Origin: an uncultured Eubacterium sp.
GTDB taxonomy: Bacteria > Bacillota_A > Clostridia > Lachnospirales > Lachnospiraceae
DNA: 14,005 nt
Assembly (NCBI GenBank): GCA_948468465.1
Contig: CAOKJJ010000139.1
Span: 1 to 14,005 of the forward strand
Direction of reading: 5' to 3'
In this document: piece after piece, positions 6,940 to 13,979 of the stretch
Position numbering within the stretch: position 1 is the stretch's first letter
How the letters are laid out: each line of letters begins with the position of its first letter
The notes under the pieces: generated by a model
Seen by the model: only the letters and a program-made list of their open reading frames with translations
Database searches by the model: none
What the model was told of the DNA's origin: nothing
Program-made: the position numbers and the translations under genes

Positions 6940-7485
6940 ATGCCGGAAAAACAGGGAGACGCTTATGTAGCGCTGGCGCGCCGTACCATTGAAGAATATG
7001 TCCGTACCGGCAGGCAAATACAGGTTCCGGAAGATTTGCCGCAGGAAATGTATGAGGAGAGGGCAGGTGTATTTGTATCGATCAAAAAACAAGACACTGT
7101 CAAAAAACAAGATGCAAGGCTGCGTGGCTGTATCGGTACGATTCAGGCGGTACAACGCTGTATCGCAGAAGAGATTATACACAATGCAGTCAGCGCGGCG
7201 GTCGAAGATCCCAGGTTTGCGCCAATTACGCAGGAGGAGCTGGACAGCCTGGTGATCAGTGTGGATGTGTTAGGCGGCATGGAACCGGTAGCTTCGCCTA
7301 AGGAACTGGATGTCAGGCGCTATGGCGTCGTAGTTACGAGCGGATACCGCAGAGGGCTGCTGCTGCCGAATCTGGAAGGCGTGGATACGGTAGAAGATCA
7401 GATCGCGATCGCAAAGCAAAAGGCAGGCATTGGCTGGCAGGAAGATGTGCAGATGGAGCGGTTTGAAGTAGTCCGCCATGTGTAA
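6940..7485 (+). CDS. amrA: AMMECR1-domain protein (AmmeMemoRadiSam system protein A)
   Basis: AMMECR1 proteins are a conserved family of unsettled function found from bacteria to human. The 181-residue product has the hallmark LRGCIGT (61-67), EDPRFAPITQEELDSLVISVDVL (key residues 89-111) and RYGVVVTSGYRRGLLLPNLEGVDTVEDQ (127-154). Just before LRGCIGT the sequence SIKKQDTVKKQDAR carries an apparent six-codon duplication not usual for the family. The start is set by a strong AGGAGG at 6928-6933, six bases upstream, so this is an independently translated gene. It lies 99 bases after the LigB gene in the same frame and 11 bases before the radical SAM gene. A weak possible promoter (TTGCTG at 6887, TAAATA at 6909) lies in the gap. 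Confidence 0.92.
   Translation: MPEKQGDAYVALARRTIEEYVRTGRQIQVPEDLPQEMYEERAGVFVSIKKQDTVKKQDARLRGCIGTIQAVQRCIAEEIIHNAVSAAVEDPRFAPITQEELDSLVISVDVLGGMEPVASPKELDVRRYGVVVTSGYRRGLLLPNLEGVDTVEDQIAIAKQKAGIGWQEDVQMERFEVVRHV
7082..7112 (+). repeat. 18-base in-frame direct duplication within amrA
   Basis: TCAAAAAACAAGA occurs at 7082-7094 and again at 7100-7112, offset by exactly 18 bases. The two copies encode IKKQDT and VKKQDA. They lie in the loop before the LRGCIGT motif. Confidence 0.8.
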
Positions 7486-7496
7486 GAGGTGGGCGT

Positions 7497-8321
7497 ATGG
7501 GACTGATTTGCCGAACCTGCATGCACCACTGCCGTCTGGAACCTGGACAGACTGGCATGTGCGGCGCCAGAAAAGAGGAAAACGGAAAAATTATATGCGC
7601 TAATTATGGAAAAATTACATCATTGGCCTTAGACCCCATTGAAAAAAAGCCGTTAAAGATGTTTTATCCAGGCAGCCTGATCTTATCCGCCGGAAGCTAC
7701 GGGTGCAATTTGAAGTGTCCGTTTTGTCAAAACTACGAGATATCCGCGGAGTATGAGAAAATCTTGCAGCAGCGTACGGTGACGCTTTCTCCTGGTGAAC
7801 TTGTCAAAAAGGCCGCGGAGTATCAGAGTGCAGGCAATATCGGCCTGGCGTTTACCTATAACGAACCGCTGGTCGGATGGGAATATGTACGCGATACGGC
7901 AAAGCTCGTGAAGGAAGCGGGAATGAAAACAGTGCTTGTGACGAACGGCACAGCTTCTGTGGAAGTGCTGGAAGAAATACTTCCTTATATCCACGCGATG
8001 AATATTGACCTGAAAGCATTTCAGGAAGAGGTGTACCGAAAGCTTGGCGGAGATTTGGAAACCGTAAAGACGTTTATCAAAAGGGCGGCGAAGCAATGCC
8101 ATGTGGAACTTACGACACTGATTGTGCCGGGAATCAATGATGATGAAGAAAAAATGCGTAAACAGGCACAATGGATGGGGCCGGATATTCCGCTGCACGT
8201 AACCCGGTTTTTTCCGCGGTATCATATGACGGACCGGCCTGCAACCGAGGTACAGACGGTTTATCGTCTTGCGAATATCGCGGCAAAATATGTGAAACAT
8301 GTATTTGTCGGGAATTGTTAA
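7497..8321 (+). CDS. amrS: AmmeMemoRadiSam system radical SAM enzyme
   Basis: This is a radical SAM enzyme of the AmmeMemoRadiSam trio, related in outline to pyruvate formate-lyase activating enzymes; its substrate is not known to me. The N-terminus has a cysteine set Cys5, Cys8, Cys12 and Cys22 (ICRTCMHHC and GMCGAR), typical of this family and possibly a second metal site. The SAM-cluster motif CNLKCPFC has Cys70, Cys74 and Cys77. Later blocks include AFTYNEPLVGWEYV, VTNGTAS, MNIDLKAF, LIVPGIND and HVTRFFPRYHM. The length of 274 residues is near normal for compact members. The start follows GAGGTGGG at 7486-7493, and the gene sits 11 bases after amrA, so the two are clearly one operon. Confidence 0.93.
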   Translation: MGLICRTCMHHCRLEPGQTGMCGARKEENGKIICANYGKITSLALDPIEKKPLKMFYPGSLILSAGSYGCNLKCPFCQNYEISAEYEKILQQRTVTLSPGELVKKAAEYQSAGNIGLAFTYNEPLVGWEYVRDTAKLVKEAGMKTVLVTNGTASVEVLEEILPYIHAMNIDLKAFQEEVYRKLGGDLETVKTFIKRAAKQCHVELTTLIVPGINDDEEKMRKQAQWMGPDIPLHVTRFFPRYHMTDRPATEVQTVYRLANIAAKYVKHVFVGNC

Positions 8322-8355
8322 ATAAATAACGCTGAAAAAATAACAAAAATGTCAG

Positions 8356-8384
8356 TTGACGCCAAAAACCAGCTGTGTTACTCT
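8356..8384 (+). promoter_or_regulatory. Sigma-A promoter for glnS
   Basis: TTGACG (8356-8361) and TACTCT (8379-8384) are separated by 17 bases, with a TG at 8376-8377 making an extended -10. Transcription would start near 8391, giving a leader of about 60 bases. That is too short for a T-box. Confidence 0.55.
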
Positions 8385-8417
8385 GTTATCTATAGCAGCC
8401 GGCTGGTTTTGCTTTTG
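8363..8417 (+). terminator. Terminator-like inverted repeat enclosing the glnS promoter
   Basis: AAAACCAGC (8365-8373) pairs with GCTGGTTTT (8402-8410). Two more pairs extend it inward (8374-8375 with 8400-8401, one a G-U), leaving a loop of 24 bases. The right arm runs into TTTTGCTTTT. It would terminate read-through from the radical SAM gene. The glnS -10 and predicted start lie in the loop, so glnS-initiated RNA would lack the left arm. Confidence 0.5.
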
Positions 8418-8451
8418 AAATGCCGGATGTAGTACAGGAGGAAGTCTGAAA

Positions 8452-10119
8452 ATGGAAAACGAGAGTACATCAAGAAATTTTATTGAGAGAGAAATTGACA
8501 AAGACCTTGCCGAAGGCGTATACGATACGGTGCATACGCGGTTCCCGCCGGAACCGAACGGATATCTGCATATCGGGCATGCCAAGGCGGTGCTGTTGAA
8601 TTATGGGATTGCAAAACAGTATGGCGGCAAATTCAACATGCGTTTTGACGATACGAATCCGACAAAAGAGAGAAGTGAGTTTGTAGATTCGATAAAGGAA
8701 GATATTAAGTGGCTGGGCGCTGACTGGGAAGACAGGCTTTTTTTTGCTTCTGATTATTTCGGCCAGATGTACGAAGCAGCCGTAACGCTGATACGAAAAG
8801 GACTTGCGTATGTGTCCGATTTGACTGCGGAACAGCTGCGCGAATTCCGCGGCACACTGACAGAACCCGGCATCGAAGACCCAAGCCGAAACCGCGGCAT
8901 CGAAGAAAACCTGGCGCTGTTTGAAGATATGAAAAACGGAAAGTTTGCGGATGGGGAAAAAGTGCTGCGTGCGAAAATTGATATGAATGCGGGCAACATG
9001 AATATGCGTGATCCGGTTATTTACCGTGTCGCACGGATGACGCATCATAACACAGGGGATGCCTGGTGCATATATCCGATGTATGATTTTGCACATCCTG
9101 TAGAAGACGCGATCGAAGGCATCACGCATTCGCTTTGCTCGATAGAGTTTGAAGACCACAGGCCTTTGTATGAATGGGTCGTAAAGTCTTTGGAATATAA
9201 AAATCCGCCAAGGCAGATTGAGTTTGCTAAAATGTATTTAAACAACGTCGTAACCGGCAAGCGCTACATTAAAAAACTGGTCGAAGAAGGGATTGTGGAC
9301 GGCTGGGACGATCCAAGGCTTGTATCTATTTCCGGGCTTAGAAGGCGCGGCTATACACCGGAGTCCATTCAGAAATTCGTAGAGCTGTGCGGAATTTCCA
9401 AAGCAAACAGTTCGGTAGACATGGCAATGCTGGAATACTGCATTCGTGAGGATTTAAAGCTGAAAAAAGCGCGGGTTATGGCTGCGGTAGATCCGGTCAA
9501 AGTGGTGATTGACAATTATCCGAAAGACCAGACCGAATATCTGGAGATTGAAAACAACCTGGAAAATCCTGCGCTTGGCATGCGAAAGGTGCCGTTTGGA
9601 AGGGAGATTTATATCGACGGCGCTGATTTTATGGAAGAGCCGCCGAAAAAATATTTCCGTTTGTATCCGGGCAATGAGGTACGGCTGATGCAGGCTTATT
9701 TTATCAAATGCACCAGTTATGAAAAGGACGCGGATGGAAACATATCCGTCATCCACTGTACGTATGACCCGGCCTCCAAAGGTGGCAACAGCCCGGACGG
9801 AAGAAAAGTAAAAGGTACGATTCACTGGGTTTCAGCAGCGCATGCGGTAAAGGCAAAGGTGCGTTTGTTTGAAAACCTGATCGACGAAGAAAAAGGTGTA
9901 TATAATAAAGAAGATGGGAGCTTGAATCTGAATCCGCATTCACTTGTGGAAAAAAACTGCTATGTGGAACAAAGCCTTGCGGATGCAAAGCCATACGACA
10001 GTTTCCAGTTTGTAAGGAATGGATTTTTCTGTGTGGACGCAAAAGATTCTACCAAGGAACAGCCGGTATATAACCGCATTGTATCTTTGAAGAGCTCGTT
10101 TAAGCTGCCGGTCAGCTGA
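8452..10119 (+). CDS. glnS: Glutaminyl-tRNA synthetase
   Basis: GlnRS attaches glutamine to tRNA-Gln. The 555-residue product matches the bacterial family length. It has the class I HIGH box in FPPEPNGYLHIGH (31-43), RFDDTNPTKE (64-73), YDFAHPVEDAIEGITHSLCSIEFEDHR (211-237), and the KMSKS-loop equivalent VTGKR (267-271), where E. coli has MSKR. GWDDPRL and SGLRRRGYTPESI follow. The C-terminal beta-barrel anticodon-binding domain includes FMEEPPKKYFRLYPGNEVRL and KGTIHWVSAAHAVKAKVRLF. The presence of GlnRS means charging need not rely on the GatCAB route, though both can coexist. The start is set by AGGAGGAAG at 8436-8444. It has its own promoter and is not tightly linked to either neighbour. 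Confidence 0.98.
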   Translation: MENESTSRNFIEREIDKDLAEGVYDTVHTRFPPEPNGYLHIGHAKAVLLNYGIAKQYGGKFNMRFDDTNPTKERSEFVDSIKEDIKWLGADWEDRLFFASDYFGQMYEAAVTLIRKGLAYVSDLTAEQLREFRGTLTEPGIEDPSRNRGIEENLALFEDMKNGKFADGEKVLRAKIDMNAGNMNMRDPVIYRVARMTHHNTGDAWCIYPMYDFAHPVEDAIEGITHSLCSIEFEDHRPLYEWVVKSLEYKNPPRQIEFAKMYLNNVVTGKRYIKKLVEEGIVDGWDDPRLVSISGLRRRGYTPESIQKFVELCGISKANSSVDMAMLEYCIREDLKLKKARVMAAVDPVKVVIDNYPKDQTEYLEIENNLENPALGMRKVPFGREIYIDGADFMEEPPKKYFRLYPGNEVRLMQAYFIKCTSYEKDADGNISVIHCTYDPASKGGNSPDGRKVKGTIHWVSAAHAVKAKVRLFENLIDEEKGVYNKEDGSLNLNPHSLVEKNCYVEQSLADAKPYDSFQFVRNGFFCVDAKDSTKEQPVYNRIVSLKSSFKLPVS

Positions 10120-10130
10120 TGATAAAAGGT

Positions 10131-10157
10131 AACAGTTCAAGGGTTATCTGAACGGTT
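10131..10157 (+). other. Small hairpin after glnS
   Basis: AAC-A-GTTCA (10131-10139) pairs with TGAAC-G-GTT (10149-10157), eight pairs with one mismatch and a nine-base loop. No T-run follows, so termination is doubtful. The 98-base gap to the next gene shows no clear promoter. Confidence 0.3.
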
Positions 10158-10217
10158 GCGATAAAAGCAGGGCAATTGGCTGTCAATGACTGGCATAAGA
10201 AAGGTAAAAGGTAAAAT

Positions 10218-10982
10218 ATGTCTGTATTATATGATGTGGAAGAAGAAAAAAAATATGTATATACAAAAAAGATCAAATGTACGAACTGCGGGGCGCAGAT
10301 TAACGATCTGAGGATTATGAACAGCAAACTGCGCCGAAAGGAGCCGGATATGGACTTAAGGCCGCGGTTCCAATTTATTGATTCATTAAAATATGGTGTC
10401 ACCGCGTGCCCGCATTGCGGCTTTGCCGCGCCGATCAAACATTTTGAACAGTTAAGTTCGGTGCAGCAGAAACGGATCCGGGAAAAGATTACGTCTCAGT
10501 TTATGCAGCGCGAACCGTTTAGCGGAGAAACGTTAGATTATGCGACGGCGCAGGGACAGTATGAACTGGCGCTTGTCTGCGCGATGGTTATGGAGCTTCC
10601 ACTCAGTGAACAGGCACATTTATGCCTGCAGCTGTCCTGGCTGATCCGCGGCCGCTTAGAAGAGGCAGACGCAGAGCCGGGGCTTTTGGAAGAGGCTCTT
10701 TACAAGCAGCTGCAGGAGAAAGAAGAGCGTTATTACAGGCAGGCATATGACCATTTGTCGCAGGCATATACAAAGGAAGATTTTCCGATCTGCGGGATGG
10801 ATCAGCACACGTTAGAATATCTCTTGGGAGTTATGAGCTATCACTTTAAGGAATACGATCTGGCGGTAAGATATTGCGGCGATATCGTGCAGGCAAGGGG
10901 AGTGTCCGCAAAGCTAAAGGATAAGGCATTGATGCTAAAGGATGATATTATGGCGGCGAAAAAAGCAGAAGAGGAGGCTTAG
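10218..10982 (+). CDS. DUF2225 family zinc-ribbon protein
   Basis: A cytoplasmic protein of 254 residues of the DUF2225 family, whose function is unknown. A four-cysteine zinc ribbon is formed by CTNC (Cys21, Cys24) and CPHC (Cys64, Cys67), the latter in the family motif YGVTACPHCGFAA. The rest is helical, with TPR-like stretches such as AYDHLSQAYTKEDF and YLLGVMSYHFKEYDLAVRYCGDIV. No signal peptide or membrane segment is seen. The ribosome-binding site is weak (AAAGG/AAAAGG repeats at 10200-10212), unlike the strong sites elsewhere in the window. The stop is 7 bases before the GTG start of the MocR gene, implying co-transcription. Confidence 0.88.
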   Translation: MSVLYDVEEEKKYVYTKKIKCTNCGAQINDLRIMNSKLRRKEPDMDLRPRFQFIDSLKYGVTACPHCGFAAPIKHFEQLSSVQQKRIREKITSQFMQREPFSGETLDYATAQGQYELALVCAMVMELPLSEQAHLCLQLSWLIRGRLEEADAEPGLLEEALYKQLQEKEERYYRQAYDHLSQAYTKEDFPICGMDQHTLEYLLGVMSYHFKEYDLAVRYCGDIVQARGVSAKLKDKALMLKDDIMAAKKAEEEA

Positions 10983-10989
10983 GGGTAAC

Positions 10990-12453
10990 GTGAAAGAACT
11001 GCTGATTGAATTGGATACCCATGCAAAGACCTCATTGTACGAGCAGATTTACGATTCTATCAGACGGATGATTATGGATGGCAGCCTTTCCTGCGGGGAA
11101 AGGCTGCCATCTGCGCGTATGCTGGCATCCAACCTTAAGGTCAGCCGCAGTACGATAGATGCGGCATATGCACAGCTTGTCAGTGAAGGATATCTGCAGG
11201 CCAAAAGAGGCAGCGGTTATTATGTGTGCGACATTGGCGGTCTGTATCATTTCACACATGAGAAGGAAACAACGCGCGGACAACAGGCAAAAGGGAAAAA
11301 TGCGGCGTTTACGAGGGAACAGGAGAACCGACCGAAGCAAATCTACAATTTCCTGCCCGGACAGATTGATGACAGCGGCTTTGCTTATCGTGCATGGCGC
11401 AAATGCGCAAAAGAAGCGCTGCTTGACCTGGAAGCAGGACATAAGCTGCTCGCTGCCGGACATCCGCAGGGCGAGTATGAGCTGCGCAGGTGCGTTGCCG
11501 CCTATTTGCACCAGGCCAGAGGAGTGCGTTGTGAGCCGGAGCAGATCATTATCGGAGCAGGAGACGAATACCTGCTGCAGCTGTTAGCACAGATTTTGGA
11601 CGGGCCGCGCACGGTCGCGATGGAAAGTCCGACTTATCTGCAGGCATATCATACATTTTGCAACGTCGGCTATCAGGTAAAGACGGTTCCGATGGACTTA
11701 GAAGGCATGCAGACAGAAAAAATACCAGAAGAGGCAGTTACGCTCGTTTATGTCATGCCTTCCCATCAGTTTCCGCTCGGAGCGGTTATGCCGATGCGCC
11801 GCAGGCTAAAGCTGCTGGAATGGGCAGCCGCTGACCCGCGGCGCTACATTATTGAAGACGACCACGACAGCGAATTCCGCTACAAAGGCAGGCCGATTCC
11901 GGCGCTTTCCGGCATTGCCCTGAAAGAAAGGGTCATTTACCTTGGTACATTTTCCAACAGCATCATGCCGTCGATCCGCGTCAGCTATATGGTACTGCCG
12001 CAGCCGTTAATGGACGCCTATGAAAAAAAATGCGGGTTTTACGCATCCACCGTCTCAAGAATGCAGCAGATGACCGTCTGCAGATTTTTGGAACAAGGAT
12101 ATTTTGAGCGCCATCTAAACAAAATGCGCGGCATATACAAGGCAAAGCACGACATGCTGCTGTCACTGCTGAAAGGAAAGCCATGGGTCTGCCAGATCTA
12201 TGGAGATCATGCGGGGCTGCATCTGGCGGCCGAGCTAAACAGCGCAGAGACAGAATCCGAAATCATAGCGCGCGCTCGTTTGCACGGCATACATATACAG
12301 GGAATGTCAGAGTGCTATATTGCAGGCAGCAAAAAGCCGGATCAAAGGCCGATCGTGCTGCTCGGATTCGGGGGATTGACGATGGAGCAGCTGCCGCAGG
12401 GCGTGCGGGTGCTGGAGGATGTGATCCTGGCCTCTCGAAAAAGGGATTATTAA
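10990..12453 (+). CDS. MocR-type regulator: GntR winged helix fused to an aminotransferase-like domain lacking the PLP lysine
   Basis: MocR/PdxR/GabR regulators join a DNA-binding GntR domain to a fold-type I aminotransferase domain that senses PLP or its adducts. The N-terminal wHTH (about 12-80) is typical: SLYEQIYDSIRRMI, LPSARMLASNLKVSRSTIDAAYAQL and SEGYLQAKRGSGYYV. The aminotransferase-like part has MPSHQFPLGAVMPMRRRLKLLEWA, EDDHDSEFRYKGRPIPAL (from Glu289) and YLGTFSNSIMPSIRVSYMVLP (Asn323). The usual family sequences are EDDYDSEF and GTFSK; here Tyr is His292 and the Schiff-base Lys is Asn323. The spacing of 31 residues between them is preserved. An ATG at 10942 would add 16 basic residues and overlap the preceding gene; the GTG at 10990 matches where family members begin and follows GAGGAGG (10971-10977) and AGGGG (10981-10985). 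Length is 487 residues. Which gene it controls cannot be told from sequence. Confidence 0.9.
   Translation: MKELLIELDTHAKTSLYEQIYDSIRRMIMDGSLSCGERLPSARMLASNLKVSRSTIDAAYAQLVSEGYLQAKRGSGYYVCDIGGLYHFTHEKETTRGQQAKGKNAAFTREQENRPKQIYNFLPGQIDDSGFAYRAWRKCAKEALLDLEAGHKLLAAGHPQGEYELRRCVAAYLHQARGVRCEPEQIIIGAGDEYLLQLLAQILDGPRTVAMESPTYLQAYHTFCNVGYQVKTVPMDLEGMQTEKIPEEAVTLVYVMPSHQFPLGAVMPMRRRLKLLEWAAADPRRYIIEDDHDSEFRYKGRPIPALSGIALKERVIYLGTFSNSIMPSIRVSYMVLPQPLMDAYEKKCGFYASTVSRMQQMTVCRFLEQGYFERHLNKMRGIYKAKHDMLLSLLKGKPWVCQIYGDHAGLHLAAELNSAETESEIIARARLHGIHIQGMSECYIAGSKKPDQRPIVLLGFGGLTMEQLPQGVRVLEDVILASRKRDY
11077..11111 (+). repeat. 15-bp perfect inverted repeat in the MocR helix-turn-helix coding region
   Basis: Bases 11077-11091 (GATGGCAGCCTTTCC) pair exactly with 11097-11111 (GGAAAGGCTGCCATC) across a five-base loop TGCGG. 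It starts 87 bases after the GTG start and covers the codons for DGSLSCGERLPS. As RNA it would be a very stable hairpin. Confidence 0.9.
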
Positions 12454-12487
12454 ACATGCTCTGTACAACTGCTTAGTAATTGTGTGG
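12454..12487. other. Short convergent gap between the MocR gene and pyrI
   Basis: The stops of the + strand MocR gene and the - strand pyrI face each other across 34 bases. No hairpin with a T-run was found in either direction, so the transcripts may overlap. Confidence 0.4.
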
Positions 12488-12937
12488 TTATTTTAAGTTG
12501 GTAATTTTGCGTCTGCCTTTGAATTTTGTCTCGCAGTATTTACAGCGGTACACTTGTTTCTGTGCGTCTGTCAATACAAAAATCTGATCCAGTTCCTGCT
12601 CGATCGATGTGATGCAGCGTGGATTCTTACATCGGATGACGTTTTTGATTTCTTTTGGAAGGGATAATACCCGCTTTTCTACGATTTTTTCATTTTTAAT
12701 AATATTTACGGTAATATTGTGGTCAATAAATCCAAGAATGTCCAGATCCAGAGCGTCGATCGGGCATTCTACCTTAATAATGTCCTTTTTGCCCATTTTA
12801 TTGCTGCGGGCATTTTTAATAATCGCGACGCAGCAGTCCAGACGGTCCAGTTTCAGGTCATGGTAGATCTGAAAACTCATGCCTGCCTGAATATGGTCTA
12901 GTACAAAGCCTTCGTGAATTCCGCTGATATTTAGCAT
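12488..12937 (-). CDS. pyrI: Aspartate carbamoyltransferase regulatory subunit
   Basis: PyrI is the nucleotide-binding regulatory chain of aspartate transcarbamoylase. It forms dimers that link PyrB trimers and carry allosteric control by CTP/ATP. The 149-residue product has the N-terminal nucleotide-binding domain (GFVLDHIQAGMSFQIYHDL, NARSNKMGKKDIIKVE) and a C-terminal zinc domain with four cysteines: Cys103 and Cys108 (CKNPRC), Cys132 and Cys135 (CKYC). Length matches the usual 140-155. The start is set by AGGAGG (12950-12945), seven bases upstream and within the 15-base gap after pyrB. The two are therefore a pyrBI operon. Confidence 0.97.
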   Translation of the reverse strand: MLNISGIHEGFVLDHIQAGMSFQIYHDLKLDRLDCCVAIIKNARSNKMGKKDIIKVECPIDALDLDILGFIDHNITVNIIKNEKIVEKRVLSLPKEIKNVIRCKNPRCITSIEQELDQIFVLTDAQKQVYRCKYCETKFKGRRKITNLK

Positions 12938-12952
12938 AATTTGTCCTCCTGA

Positions 12953-13870
12953 TTAAATCTGAATGCCAAGCAGTGTCAAAATAAGGGCCATACGGACATA
13001 GACGCCGTACTGAGCCTGTTTAAAGTAGACGGCTCTTGGATCATCGTCAACTTCTACCGATATTTCATTGACACGCGGGAGCGGATGCAGCACGAGCATG
13101 TCTTTCGGCGCAAGCTTCATTTTGGCCTTATCCAGAATGTAGAAATCTTTCATGCGTATGTAGTCTTCTTCATTGAAGAACCGTTCCTTTTGCACACGCG
13201 TCATATATAAAATATCAAGGTCTGCCATAGCGTCCTCTAACCGTTCCACTTCTTTGTATGGAATATGGCCTGCGTCCAGCACGTCTTCACGGATATATCC
13301 CGGAACGCGCAGTTCTTCCGGCGATATTAACACAAATTCAACGGCAGGATAGCGAATCAGGGCATTGATCAGAGAATGGACGGTGCGGCCGAATTTTAAA
13401 TCACCGCAAAGACCAACTTTTAAATGGCCTAAACGTCCTTTGAGAGAATAGATGGTTAATAAATCAGTAAGTGTCTGCGTCGGATGCTGGTGACCGCCGT
13501 CGCCTGCATTGATGACCGGGATGGAGGAGCGGCTGCTTGCGACAAGGGCGGCGCCTTCTTTTGGATGGCGGATGGCACAGATATCTGCATAACAGGAAAT
13601 GACACGTATCGTATCCGACACGCTTTCCCCTTTTGCGGCAGAGCTGTTGTCACTGCTGGCAAAGCCAATCACGCTTCCGCCCAGATTCAGCATGGCAGCT
13701 TCAAAACTGAGCCTGGTACGTGTGCTTGGCTCATAAAAACAGGTTGCAAGCTTTTTGCCCTCACATGCATGCGCATATTTTTGCGGGTTTGCTTCAATTT
13801 CATTTGCCAGCTGCAGCAGGTTGTCCAGCTCAGCTACAGAAAAATCCAATGGGTTCAGTAAGTGCTTCAT
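12953..13870 (-). CDS. pyrB: Aspartate carbamoyltransferase catalytic subunit
   Basis: PyrB condenses carbamoyl phosphate and aspartate, the first committed step of pyrimidine synthesis. The 305-residue product shows the carbamoyl-phosphate motif STRTR (49-53) in [16 protein letters not shown], the loop [13 protein letters not shown] with its catalytic-site Lys, HPTQTLTDL (from His129) and LHPLPRV (261-267). An upstream in-frame ATG at 13888 would add six residues. It lies before the Shine-Dalgarno AGGAGG (13883-13878), which sits seven bases before the ATG at 13870, so 13870 is the start. The pairing with pyrI indicates the allosteric dodecamer type. The leader from the predicted start site is only about 40 bases, too short for a PyrR attenuator. 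Confidence 0.98.
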   Translation of the reverse strand: MKHLLNPLDFSVAELDNLLQLANEIEANPQKYAHACEGKKLATCFYEPSTRTRLSFEAAMLNLGGSVIGFASSDNSSAAKGESVSDTIRVISCYADICAIRHPKEGAALVASSRSSIPVINAGDGGHQHPTQTLTDLLTIYSLKGRLGHLKVGLCGDLKFGRTVHSLINALIRYPAVEFVLISPEELRVPGYIREDVLDAGHIPYKEVERLEDAMADLDILYMTRVQKERFFNEEDYIRMKDFYILDKAKMKLAPKDMLVLHPLPRVNEISVEVDDDPRAVYFKQAQYGVYVRMALILTLLGIQI

Positions 13871-13877
13871 AAGTTGT

Positions 13878-13883
13878 CCTCCT
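13878..13883 (-). promoter_or_regulatory. Ribosome-binding site deciding the pyrB start
   Basis: AGGAGG is seven bases upstream of the ATG at 13870 and downstream of the in-frame ATG at 13888, which excludes the longer form. Confidence 0.85.
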
Positions 13884-13918
13884 TGCATTTGGAATGTCTA
13901 TACATGGGCATTTTTACA

Positions 13919-13947
13919 ATCATATAATAAAGAAGGAGAAAATTCAA
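13919..13947 (-). promoter_or_regulatory. Sigma-A promoter of the pyrBI operon
   Basis: On the minus strand TTGAAT (13947-13942) and TATGAT (13924-13919) are separated by exactly 17 bases. Transcription would start near 13912. Confidence 0.75.
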
Positions 13948-13952
13948 GACTG

Positions 13953-13979
13953 AAAAAAACAACTTTTTAAGGGAGTTGT
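13953..13979 (-). terminator. Intrinsic terminator-like hairpin upstream of pyrB
   Basis: On the minus strand ACAACT (13979-13974) pairs with AGTTGT (13964-13959) across a nine-base loop and is followed by six to seven T (13959-13953). The stem is short and A+T-rich. It probably ends a minus-strand gene beyond the window and sits just upstream of the pyrB -35. Confidence 0.45.

Noticed and set aside
8322..8451. Possible T-box leader for glnS
   Set aside because: The leader from the predicted start is about 60 bases and no T-box consensus sequence is seen.
10942..10989. ATG start for the MocR gene at 10942
   Set aside because: It adds 16 basic residues not seen in the family and overlaps the DUF2225 gene by 41 bases; the GTG at 10990 has better context.
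13871..13950. PyrR-binding attenuator upstream of pyrB
   Set aside because: Only about 40 bases lie between the predicted start of transcription and pyrB; the hairpin with the T-run is upstream of the promoter.
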